The notes under the pieces: generated by a model
What the model was told of the DNA's origin: nothing
Seen by the model: only the letters and a program-made list of their open reading frames with translations
The model's database searches: none
Origin: an uncultured Porphyromonadaceae bacterium
GTDB taxonomy: Bacteria; Bacteroidota; Bacteroidia; Bacteroidales; Coprobacteraceae
Length of the DNA stretch: 34,765 bases
Assembly: GCA_900545915.1 (NCBI GenBank)
Contig: URAV01000037.1
Coordinates: forward strand, 1 to 34,765
Direction of reading: 5' to 3'
Program-made: the position numbers and the translations under genes
Part shown: piece by piece, positions 27,101 to 34,562 of the stretch
Layout of the letters: each line of letters begins with the position of its first letter
Numbering within the stretch: the stretch's first letter is position 1

Positions 27101-27462
27101 CCGTATATGACGAGTCCGAAGGCGAATGGGCAGGAAAACCGAATATGTCTTGGGTAAATCCGACTGTACACTGGACACACAATAACACTTCAAGTATGAA
27201 ACGCTACATCTATGATGCCAGCTATATCAAACTGAGAGAGATCAGCATCGGTTATACGATTCCAAAAAAATGGTTACAAAAAACTCCGCTGAAAAGCGTC
27301 AGAGTATCTGCTGTGGGTCGTAACGTTGCTATACTATTCCAGAACACTCCGAAAGGAATCGATCCGGAAGCAACCCGTACTACCGGAAATGCACAGGGAT
27401 TTGAAGAAGGATATGCTCAACCTTCGGCAACTTATGGTTTCGATATTAAAGTATCATTCTAA
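24142..27462 (+). CDS. SusC/RagA-family TonB-dependent outer-membrane transporter (second pair)
   Basis: A second glycan-import barrel, 1106 residues from the ATG at 24142. I prefer this start to the ATG at 24088, which lies just after a hairpin and adds 18 residues without signal character. The N-terminus has a long n-region and a hydrophobic core ending LLHAQ. The carboxypeptidase-regulatory-like domain begins KISGSVLDASGEPVTGANVSVVG. NEVVVTALGI lies at about 123-132. The plug has VVIRGNGSLSGNNQPLYVIDGVP and VLKGANASALYGSDGANGVI. The barrel ends ATYGFDIKVSF. It differs clearly from the first SusC in sequence and in signal type. It is followed after 18 bp by its SusD. No STN domain is seen. 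Confidence 0.95.
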   Translation: MEIPKKTTWRNALTYFLQWTSCFRIAWIVGLFLCVQLLHAQNSEIKISGSVLDASGEPVTGANVSVVGSSKGTMTDYKGNFTLSVPPKSTLRVSFIGFEPQTIRIGDKTNFRIILKENSKALNEVVVTALGITRDAKSLSYARQTVNTESMSDVRASNMLDMLSGKVAGLQVIGNGGPLASTRVVIRGNGSLSGNNQPLYVIDGVPIMNDMGESGDLDYGNPANNISPDEIESIEVLKGANASALYGSDGANGVILITTKKATRKAGLGVSYNFNMMFSTLMQYPTYQNIYGSGQNTGFERGYNYYTASGNGYSYDPNLPYGIFNPNMAGQDQRCWGLPMLGFDVVGRNGEIKQYSPAKETIENMYQVGKAITNSVSFDKVMDNGSFRFSYTNIHADDILKNFNNLDRHNFNLNSTAKFTNFLSMDLGARYVYEHADNRGFRGSSNRNPLWVVANLPRDATMDELIPWKNPDGTAKTQRGFNNPFWLLNELSNEDYKHWFMGNVTLNVTFTNYLKLRLRAATDMQTTRAWAFTNYNSPWDTDGEYNVRNRIAMNNNYEGILMYNQRFGDVSINANLGLSHQQIKSEQTDSKVNQLLKADFMSLANNAGNPTTSEGESNKWKEAVFGMLSVGYKGAYLDLTARNEWSSALPIDNCSYFYYSAGAGLVFTDMIEIDKNILSFAKLRGSFAQVGNDTGFDNLYNGYSYAGLFNGIAYYNGESTRKNPNLKPEKTLSGEIGADLRFLDSRLSIDYTYYNKRTKDQIIRGDISPVSGYTQMMYNAGEVKNWGHELTVTAIPVQTKLVTWTTTFNWAKNNSKIVSLIDGMDRYELGSGVNGVKLYAVVGEPYGTLYGNDYKRDENGKICVQLDGRPKYVSDQVLANVQPDWIGGWRNSVRVWDFDFNLMIDFKKGGNFLSRTAWQGAIDGQTVQSLEGRSEFLMAKRILGETDNEMHGIMDIGNTVTPGADLKNNAVLYPDGDRPKGIYMENAVYDESEGEWAGKPNMSWVNPTVHWTHNNTSSMKRYIYDASYIKLREISIGYTIPKKWLQKTPLKSVRVSAVGRNVAILFQNTPKGIDPEATRTTGNAQGFEEGYAQPSATYGFDIKVSF

Positions 27463-27480
27463 TATATATAATTATAGAAT

Positions 27481-29508
27481 ATGAAAAAAATAGCCTATAT
27501 ATGTCTTCTTGTTTTTATCGGAAGTCTGCTCGGATGCGTCGATAAATTTGAAGAAGTTAATACAAATAGTAATAAGATGTATGAAGCGGAATTGCCGAAC
27601 ATCTTTGCCGGTACCGTGTACCGGACAATGAATACGGTAGCCGAATTCAATTTTATGAATGGGAACTTGTTCGCTCGCTACTTAGTGTTAGGTTTTAGAA
27701 CAACACCCTCTCAAGATGAAGGCAACGGATATTACAAGAAATTTTATGTCGATATCTTACGAGATTTAAATGATTGTGAATTAGAATATGAAGGAAAGGA
27801 AGGTTTTGAAAACCGTTCAGCAATTGCCAAAACATGGAAAGCATACATATATTATGTAATGGTATCTATGTATGGTGGCATACCGATGAGCGATGCTATG
27901 CTGATCGGAAATTCCAATAAACGAGATTTCAAATACGATACGGAACTCGAAGTCTATACAAACATTTTAAAATTATTGGATGATGCTGTAAATCTATACG
28001 ATCCGGAAACTCCCTACACAGCAGATGTGTTGATGCAAGATCCCGTTTTCGGAATAACGACAAATACTGCTACGGCATTAACAAATATCGCCAAATGGAG
28101 AAAATTTGCCAATACACTGCGCTTGAATGTAGCTATGCAGTCGCAAAATCTCAGCATAGATCTGGCAAGGGAACATGCTGCTAAAGCCATGGAACACGAA
28201 GACTGGCTGATTGCCTCAGTGGACGAAATCGTACAGCCGCAATGGGGAACCGACCGTGCCGCTGACCGTTCCTATTATTGGGATCGTCTGTTAAAACCAT
28301 TGGAAACAGGGACATTAAGTGATTCAACATTCCCGGCATTGGCCGAATATTTGTCTTTGTATCTTTTCACTTTCAACGATCCCCGTATCGAAGCTTTTGT
28401 GGAAAAGTCAAATGCCCGCGGGACTGCGGCAGACAAACAATTCCAAGTTCGGGATACGATCACTCGTCCTCATGTTTGCGATGTATTAAATTGTACTGAT
28501 TGGCTTAATCATACCATGGACGGGATGAACGATTTCCGTCGAGATTCTGTTATCGTAGGGCATTCGGTTCCTTATGTTCCGATGCGTGAGCAGGTTAGAA
28601 TGCCATCTACTTGGGAAGCCGCTTATCGTCCCGGGAGTACAACCGAACGAACAACAGACCCGTTAAATACACGAAGTGTATATAATCCCTCTTATATCAA
28701 AGAAGAATTTATCAAGATTGACGCAAAATTCCGTATCCTGAACTGGGCAGATGCTTGTTTCTTAAAAGCTGAAGCAAAAACACTTTTCGGACTGGGTAGC
28801 AAAAGTGCGCAAGAATATTACGAAGACGGTATTCGTGCCTCATTTGCCCAATATGATATTTCCGGAGTTGAAGAATATTTAGCTCAGGATGGTATTAAAT
28901 GGGGTACGGATAAAGTCGGGTTTAAGGATAGTCGAGGTTTATACCAAGCTAAAATTACAGGTTCAAACGGACAAGAAGGACAGTTGGAACAAATCTATAA
29001 GCAACGTTATATTGCCGATTTCTTTAACGGTATAGAAGGTTGGAATCTTGAACGCCGTACCCGTTCCATGGGTTGGCCACCGTTTATTTCAGGTGGAGCA
29101 TCTTCCAACGTAGATGGATTAAATACAGTCTATAACTTTTGGACAGAACGTATGATATATCCGTTATCAGAAACTTATCAAAACAAAACCGAATACTATA
29201 AAGCTGTAGATAATCTGCAAAAAACAAGTCCGTATGCCCGTCCTGACAGATGGGGTGATAATATTTGGACTAGTTTGGGATTTGCGAAAAAAGATCCAGC
29301 AATTGATACCGCCGACGAGTTGTATTTGGGAACGAAAGTAATCTTCTTCCGTGCCGAATACTTTGAGCACCTGTATGGAACAACCTATGAAGAATTAGTT
29401 GACTATGCTAAAAAAGTATCTGGAGAAACAAATGAAGATAAAGCTCTGGTTAAAGCGTTAGATTACGAACTTATATCAGTACTTAAAAGCGGTTATTTGA
29501 TAGACTAA
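27481..29508 (+). CDS. SusD-like_2-type surface glycan-binding lipoprotein (second pair)
   Basis: The partner of the second SusC. A lipoprotein signal with Cys19 (SLLGCVDKFEEVNTNSNKM) starts it, and the C-x-D-x-F-x-E-V-N-T-N beginning is typical of the SusD-like_2 branch rather than the RagB branch of the first pair. NGNLFARY, AKTWKAYIYYVMVSMYGGIPMSD, ALTNIAKWRKFANTLRLNVAMQ and NWADACFLKAEAKTLFGLGSKSAQEYYEDGIRASF are the expected helical motifs in order. KQRYIADFFNGIEGWNLERRTR is the C-terminal signature. At 675 residues it is longer than usual (about 500-600) and may carry inserted loops for a large ligand. Confidence 0.93.
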   Translation: MKKIAYICLLVFIGSLLGCVDKFEEVNTNSNKMYEAELPNIFAGTVYRTMNTVAEFNFMNGNLFARYLVLGFRTTPSQDEGNGYYKKFYVDILRDLNDCELEYEGKEGFENRSAIAKTWKAYIYYVMVSMYGGIPMSDAMLIGNSNKRDFKYDTELEVYTNILKLLDDAVNLYDPETPYTADVLMQDPVFGITTNTATALTNIAKWRKFANTLRLNVAMQSQNLSIDLAREHAAKAMEHEDWLIASVDEIVQPQWGTDRAADRSYYWDRLLKPLETGTLSDSTFPALAEYLSLYLFTFNDPRIEAFVEKSNARGTAADKQFQVRDTITRPHVCDVLNCTDWLNHTMDGMNDFRRDSVIVGHSVPYVPMREQVRMPSTWEAAYRPGSTTERTTDPLNTRSVYNPSYIKEEFIKIDAKFRILNWADACFLKAEAKTLFGLGSKSAQEYYEDGIRASFAQYDISGVEEYLAQDGIKWGTDKVGFKDSRGLYQAKITGSNGQEGQLEQIYKQRYIADFFNGIEGWNLERRTRSMGWPPFISGGASSNVDGLNTVYNFWTERMIYPLSETYQNKTEYYKAVDNLQKTSPYARPDRWGDNIWTSLGFAKKDPAIDTADELYLGTKVIFFRAEYFEHLYGTTYEELVDYAKKVSGETNEDKALVKALDYELISVLKSGYLID

Positions 29509-29538
29509 TTTAGTATTTACAGTAAAATATAAAACTAC

Positions 29539-30873
29539 ATGAAAGTAAATAAATTATTAATATACAGCCTGCTATCAGCGGGTATCATTGTTACTTCCTG
29601 TAAAGACGACAACCCGTCGATCGATGATTATTGGTTGAACTATGAAATTGAGGAGGTAAAAGTAACACAAGATATTCCGGTAGGAGTATATCTCTACAAT
29701 CCGCAAGCTCCATTGGAAACCAATATAGACCAATGGACCCGCATCACGCAAGAACAGGACCTTGCTGCCGGCAAACTCGGTCCAAATACAAAACCTTGGC
29801 ATGATATTCCGGAAGAAACAGAACCGGGAAAATACCATTTGGCCGCAGATACAATCGGTGCACGAGCCATGCAGAAAATCATAGAATGGTGTAATTATGG
29901 CCGCATTGACTTCATGGTTCTTCCAGGAATCAACGAAAATGCCAATGACATCTATCCGTTAAATATCGGACGGGATACTGCATTCATCGATATGGTATGC
30001 GGAAAGAACGATACATTGCCGAAAGTAGAGCTAAACGGTGTAAAATTTGCTTTAATGGTTAACATGAACAGCGTATGTTCCGATTTAAATCAAAATAATC
30101 TCGTAGAAACCGTTGCAAAGACGAGAAAAACATATCCAGTCTTAGATACGATCCCGGATATAAATAATCCAGGAATGGACATCGTCGTGACAACGCGTGT
30201 CGATACATTGATATCCCGAGCTGATCGTATTTGCAGTTATTTCAAACGGATTTCGGATTATTTCTCTGATCCGAACTATTACCATACAGGTGGACGTCCT
30301 GTCGTCGTAATAGCGGATGCTAACAAATTGTATAGCAGCGACTCTTATCACATGTACACGGCAATCCGGGATACGGTGCGCAAACACACCGGAAAAGAGA
30401 TGTATCTTATTGCTCAACAAGGAGCATGGACTCCTCCTGCACGATTCCACTATTTTTATCTATCAGGTAAAGTTGATGCCGTAACTATGAAAAATATGTG
30501 TGCAGTAGGGGGTAATCAGCAAGAACGGGTAATCATGTTCGACCAGTTCGTAAATGAAAACTATAAATATAACAAAGAATATTTTTGGTCGCACTATAAT
30601 GTCGATTTCGTTCCTTCAGCTTCTCCCGGTTATTCTCAATACGTAGCAAGCGAGAATAACTCCAATTATCCATGGATGCCTAAAACTCAAGAACGATTCT
30701 GGACAATGTGTAACCTCGCAAAAATGAATCTTGGAACAAATCCGATGGTATTGATTGATTCGTTTAACGACTGGACATACGATTCAGGAATAGAACCGAC
30801 CGACCCGTCGTATGGAAAAGGTTATGGACTTCTATATCTCGATATGGTAAAAGATCAATTTAAAGTAAAATAA
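29539..30873 (+). CDS. GH99/WbsX-like surface lipoprotein, probably non-catalytic glycan-binding protein
   Basis: A 444-residue lipoprotein (Cys21 in IVTSCKDDNPSIDD, with a surface-export-like acidic follow-on). The body (about 45-440) resembles the GH99/GH71/WbsX barrel: QDIPVGVYLYNPQAP, YGRIDFMVLPGINEN, FKRISDYFSDPNYYHTGGRPVVVIAD and a C-terminal VLIDSFNDWTYDSGIEP...GKGYGLLYLDMV. In active GH99 and WbsX-type proteins that last segment reads roughly F/WNEWxEGxxxEP. Here the two acids are replaced by D411 and Y414, so hydrolysis is doubtful. It is the third gene after susC/susD, 30 bp behind, where a surface glycan-binding protein is expected. I infer an enzyme-derived binding protein, but weak activity cannot be excluded. 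Confidence 0.72.
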   Translation: MKVNKLLIYSLLSAGIIVTSCKDDNPSIDDYWLNYEIEEVKVTQDIPVGVYLYNPQAPLETNIDQWTRITQEQDLAAGKLGPNTKPWHDIPEETEPGKYHLAADTIGARAMQKIIEWCNYGRIDFMVLPGINENANDIYPLNIGRDTAFIDMVCGKNDTLPKVELNGVKFALMVNMNSVCSDLNQNNLVETVAKTRKTYPVLDTIPDINNPGMDIVVTTRVDTLISRADRICSYFKRISDYFSDPNYYHTGGRPVVVIADANKLYSSDSYHMYTAIRDTVRKHTGKEMYLIAQQGAWTPPARFHYFYLSGKVDAVTMKNMCAVGGNQQERVIMFDQFVNENYKYNKEYFWSHYNVDFVPSASPGYSQYVASENNSNYPWMPKTQERFWTMCNLAKMNLGTNPMVLIDSFNDWTYDSGIEPTDPSYGKGYGLLYLDMVKDQFKVK

Positions 30874-30884
30874 CAATCTACTTG

Positions 30885-30925
30885 AATAAAAAGAGGTGCT
30901 TTTATGTGCCTCTTTTTATTCCTCT
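30885..30925 (+). terminator. Intrinsic terminator after the second susC/susD operon
   Basis: AATAAAAAGAGG (30885-30896) pairs perfectly with CCTCTTTTTATT (30909-30920) around a 12-nt loop, 11 bp after the preceding stop. It separates the susC/susD/lipoprotein operon from the next gene, which then needs its own promoter or read-through. Confidence 0.82.
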
Positions 30926-31030
30926 TATGCAAATTCTGTTTTTCGGACTGAACAAATAGAACAATCGAAAAATTTTCGCAAATAGTCTCGAAAGAGTAAA
31001 ATGATACATAATACACATAAAAAAATAGAT

Positions 31031-33898
31031 ATGAAACACATCTTACGACACATCTTTATTGCCTTGTTGGGGATGTATTCTTTAACTTCCTATGCTGAAG
31101 TTAAGGAATCGACGAATAACTGGTATGTGGGCAATACACAGCCGGGAGATTGGATTCAGTACAAAAAAGTATGGTTATCAGCTGGTCACTACCGTTTCAC
31201 CGGTCGCATAGTGGGAAATGGTGAAGGCCAGACCGTACATTTGGAAATTAACGGAAGTACGTTGAAAAATGGAGTAGAAGCACCGTATAATTACACCAAC
31301 ACATTTGATCTGGCACATTTAGGCCATAAACAGTTGGAAGAAGGTTATTATGATCTGAAATTGGTATTCGAAACCGGAAATGTCAACTGTGACATGGTTT
31401 TTATTCGCAAAGATGACAATACTTCTGATAATGTTCTTGATACGGATATTGATTTCGAAAACAACTGGAACGACGGAATGCACACTTTTGCTATCGGGGG
31501 TCATGCCGGAACTACCCGGGAATTGGCAAAAGGCGGTGACAGCGGTGATGATGCGACATGGACTTCAGCAGCTCCGGAAAAGGCTCAATATAGCCGCAAT
31601 CAGGTTATCTCATGGAACAAACAGTCGATCTATAATTTCAATTTAGGCTATACACAAGAGGCTGCAGATATCTATATTTCGGAAATGGTTGAATCGAAAG
31701 TCGAAGTAATTTTTGCTCATGGGCGAGGAGAACCGGATGGAGGTGCCGAAGAATATGATATTGAAGACCGTGGATATGCTACCGGACCCGGAGGGTTACC
31801 TTGCGCAGGTTTAAAATACATGGTAGAAGCAATAAAAAGAAACCCGAATGCACGGGATAATATCAAAATCGCCTATTTTATAGATAATGCTCCTTTCCCA
31901 TTGGCAGTAGAAAAATATCTGGGAGAAAAGTTTGACGTAGCAAATCCTGACCATCAAAAATTTGTATATGAGTACGCCATCAAAAAATGGTATGAAACCG
32001 TACCTCGGGAAATGCTATTCTTTACCACTCCGGATGAACTCAGCGATGAAGATAGTTTCCAAGAAGGTAAAGATGTAAAATGCGTACCTATGCAATGGTG
32101 GAGTGCCGATGCCAATATGGAACAGTACAAATACAGTAGTAAACAATGGTCGGAATTTTTCTTATATATCAAACAACGGATGAAAGAAGATTTCGATCTC
32201 GTGCCGGCATTTATTCTTGCAGATAACTTTTTGAACAAAGGGGATGCTAAAATGAAGTACATTGCTTGGGGATTGCAAGGATGGTTCGGATGGAACGATA
32301 TGGAAAACCGTTGTCAGATTGTGACGCATCGTAACCAACGTAAATTTGCTTTTGCTTTCAATGGCGGTCGCCAACCGATGATGAACCTTGTGCATACCAA
32401 CTGGAACCCGGAAACAAATGAAGGTACATGGGTAAAAAATGGTATCATTTACAATAGTTGGAAACCGGAATATGATACACACGTCAGTTCTCTTTTGGAA
32501 GATGGTGAAACTCCTCGCATCCGTCATATTTTCGAAGAAGGTCATGAAGTTGGTGCAAAATGGATCGTATTGGAAGCATGGAGCGACTGGCGGGAAGGTT
32601 CTGTATGGCACAGAAGCGATCATCCGGAACACCGGTTTCCGAACCAATATATGAACCTTGTACGTGAATTTGCGGACCGAGAATCGAAATCTATCATACT
32701 GGAAGCTGAAGGATGCGATGAATATCACAGTGCACAATCGGGAAACGCCGGAGGAAGTTACCGTCTCGCCTGGTATAAAGAATCGGAAAAAGATAAAGAC
32801 TATTTTGATGCCAACTTAGAAGTGGATCTGAGCATATTCCGTCCACTTCATCATTTATCGGAATTAAGCAAACAATATATAGATGGACTCGATAAGCCGG
32901 CCAACAGTATTGCTGCCGGTCTGAGAGATGTATGGATGGTATGTGGAAGCGATATTTATTGTAATGAAATTGACGGACATCCGGTAAAAAACTGGAAACC
33001 AGCAAGCCAATATATGGCTACAAAAAAAATATCTTTCGGAAGCAATACCGTTTGGGCACTTTCCGCTTCAGGAAAACCATATTGCGCAGCATTACCGGGT
33101 AACCAACCCTGTGAAGTATCGAACGGATGGTCTGATAAATCTGATCCTAATATCAAAATCGTCGATATAGCAGCGACAATGTCTATGGTATGGGGTATAG
33201 ATGATCAAAATAACGTATATTACCGTAACCATTCGGGAAGCAAGCCTTGGACAAAAGTTCCGGGAGAACTTACCTCGATAACTGCCGATGTCAATGCGGT
33301 ATGGGGTTTCAATCCGCAAGGAGAAATCGTTCGTATGTCCGCACAACGCAAAAGCGGGTGGGAAGTCATCAAGAATCCATACAAAATCATCAAATTAAGT
33401 GCCGGAAATGAAGAAGTCTGGGGTATAACCGAAGATAACAAAGTTTATCGTATGAGTGACTCAGGATTCGGAGAATGGCAATACGTCAATGAAGGATTTA
33501 AAGATGTCAGTGTCGGTGTAGATTATGCTTGGTTATTGGACGTTGACGGATACCCATGGAAATACGAAATGAGCGGATTCCAAGACATTACAGCATTCCA
33601 GATAAATCCGATTTATACAAGCGTTACACCGGTAGAAGTAAAAGCATCTGTAAATGTAGCTCCGAATCCGTTTAAAGATCGCATCAAAGTAACAATAAAC
33701 GCTTACAACGAGGAAGATATTACTCTTATTGTTCATGACTTGAACGGCAAAGTATTATTAACCAAAAAAGAAAGTGTTCACTCCGGTACAAATGAAATTA
33801 CCATTAACGAAGCCTCACAATGGGTACAAGGCGTATATATTCTTACCGTAGAATATTCTGCCGGTCCTGAGAAAATAAAAATAATAAAATCAAGATAA
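31031..33898 (+). CDS. T9SS-exported CBM-like / GH99-GH71-like / tectonin-propeller protein
   Basis: A multidomain secreted protein of 955 residues from the ATG at 31031, where a standard signal peptide begins (MKHILRHIFIALLG...YA). An in-frame ATG at 31001 is possible. Residues about 25-140 look like a CBM6/35-type jelly roll (PGDWIQYKKVWLSAGHYRF, then EEGYYDLKLVF). About 145-545 is GH99/GH71-like, perhaps what Pfam calls DUF5010, ending IVLEAWSDWREGS. There D519 and E522 take the places of the two GH99 glutamates. A short CBM-like start follows (ILEAEGCDEYHSAQSGNAGG). About 627-858 holds six tectonin-like repeats such as VWGIDDQNNVYYRN and VWGITEDNKVYRMS. A T9SS type A domain starts VNVAPNPFKDRI. 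It probably attacks a glycan and anchors to it through the propeller; the substrate is unknown. Confidence 0.8.
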   Translation: MKHILRHIFIALLGMYSLTSYAEVKESTNNWYVGNTQPGDWIQYKKVWLSAGHYRFTGRIVGNGEGQTVHLEINGSTLKNGVEAPYNYTNTFDLAHLGHKQLEEGYYDLKLVFETGNVNCDMVFIRKDDNTSDNVLDTDIDFENNWNDGMHTFAIGGHAGTTRELAKGGDSGDDATWTSAAPEKAQYSRNQVISWNKQSIYNFNLGYTQEAADIYISEMVESKVEVIFAHGRGEPDGGAEEYDIEDRGYATGPGGLPCAGLKYMVEAIKRNPNARDNIKIAYFIDNAPFPLAVEKYLGEKFDVANPDHQKFVYEYAIKKWYETVPREMLFFTTPDELSDEDSFQEGKDVKCVPMQWWSADANMEQYKYSSKQWSEFFLYIKQRMKEDFDLVPAFILADNFLNKGDAKMKYIAWGLQGWFGWNDMENRCQIVTHRNQRKFAFAFNGGRQPMMNLVHTNWNPETNEGTWVKNGIIYNSWKPEYDTHVSSLLEDGETPRIRHIFEEGHEVGAKWIVLEAWSDWREGSVWHRSDHPEHRFPNQYMNLVREFADRESKSIILEAEGCDEYHSAQSGNAGGSYRLAWYKESEKDKDYFDANLEVDLSIFRPLHHLSELSKQYIDGLDKPANSIAAGLRDVWMVCGSDIYCNEIDGHPVKNWKPASQYMATKKISFGSNTVWALSASGKPYCAALPGNQPCEVSNGWSDKSDPNIKIVDIAATMSMVWGIDDQNNVYYRNHSGSKPWTKVPGELTSITADVNAVWGFNPQGEIVRMSAQRKSGWEVIKNPYKIIKLSAGNEEVWGITEDNKVYRMSDSGFGEWQYVNEGFKDVSVGVDYAWLLDVDGYPWKYEMSGFQDITAFQINPIYTSVTPVEVKASVNVAPNPFKDRIKVTINAYNEEDITLIVHDLNGKVLLTKKESVHSGTNEITINEASQWVQGVYILTVEYSAGPEKIKIIKSR

Positions 33899-33923
33899 TT
33901 ATTTTCTCTCATGTTTTCCATGT

Positions 33924-33970
33924 ATCTCCTTGTCTAGTGAAATATTCCGGACAAGGAGATTTTTATTATA
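33924..33970 (+). terminator. Intrinsic terminator at the end of the glycan block
   Basis: ATCTCCTTGTC (33924-33934) pairs perfectly with GACAAGGAGAT (33950-33960) around a 15-nt loop and is followed by TTTTATTATA. It lies 26 bp after the preceding stop. Confidence 0.85.
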
Positions 33971-34142
33971 TACCTATTTTCATCAAATAAGAACTCGCTT
34001 ACATTTTACCCAACCATTTTCTGAAAGCTGCATTCAAAACATCCTTTCTTTCTTAATAAAAACATAGGAACATCTCAATACATAAAAAATAAAACTAAAA
34101 GAAGCCCAAAAGCCCAATTATAACTTATAGTAGAAAATTAAA

Positions 34143-34313
34143 GAGCCTGTCTCAATTTTGCTCGGGTCAAGTTTGAGAGTTTCTTTCGAGGATATTTTTC
34201 TGTTTTGACGAGAAGGATAGCAAGCTATCTGACGAGGGAAAACGAGAAAAAGACCGGAAAAAATACTAAAATGACCTGATAATATTTTTTTGTCGGAAAA
34301 TTTAAACTGGTTC
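34143..34313. repeat. MITE-like palindromic repeat, copy F (best complete copy)
   Basis: A 171-bp element from GAGCCTGTCTCAATTTTG (34143) to AATTTAAACTGGTTC (34313). The two halves form a long imperfect palindrome folding at GATAGC-AA-GCTATC (around 34217-34230). Outside that, TTTTTCTGTTTTGACGAG faces CGAGGGAAAACGAGAAAAA. It is closely related to copy A over the right 130 bp. It holds no ORF. It lies between the last glycan gene's terminator and the convergent DUF6132 gene. Most of the 400-bp gap from 33971 to 34361 outside the element is AT-rich without further structure I can name. Confidence 0.72.
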
Positions 34314-34361
34314 TAAGCAAGTCTCAAATTCAAAAAGAAACAAATAACGAACGCTTATTGG

Positions 34362-34562
34362 TCATTCATCTTTTTTCTCTATCCTAAATATACTAAACAA
34401 CAATCCTCCTAATATTGCACCATATAATGTACTAATATAAGGAGAAGAAGAAACAGGACATGAACCTGATTCACATCCGACAAATTTCCAATATAACAGT
34501 CCGGCAATACTACCGACCAAAATACCCGCAATTAATAGACCTACTCGCATATTCAATTTCAT
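34362..34562 (-). CDS. DUF6132 family small membrane protein
   Basis: A 66-residue protein with two predicted membrane helices (about 6-27, VGLLIAGILVGSIAGLLYW, and about 43-58, ISTLYGAILGGLLFSIF). They are joined by a loop with the paired-cysteine motif GCESGSCPVSSSPY. The short G-C-x-S-G-x-C-P loop between two glycine-rich helices is what I recognise as the DUF6132 family of Bacteroidota. Function is unknown. The cysteines could bind metal or be redox-active, but that is speculation. It is convergent with the glycan block. An AAGAGTGA stretch precedes the ATG as a possible ribosome site. Confidence 0.75.
   Translation of the reverse strand: MKLNMRVGLLIAGILVGSIAGLLYWKFVGCESGSCPVSSSPYISTLYGAILGGLLFSIFRIEKKDE

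Noticed and set aside
32162..32737. 191-codon open frame on the minus strand
   Set aside because: It lies wholly inside the tectonin/GH99-like gene on the other strand, and its translation shows no domain-like sequence.
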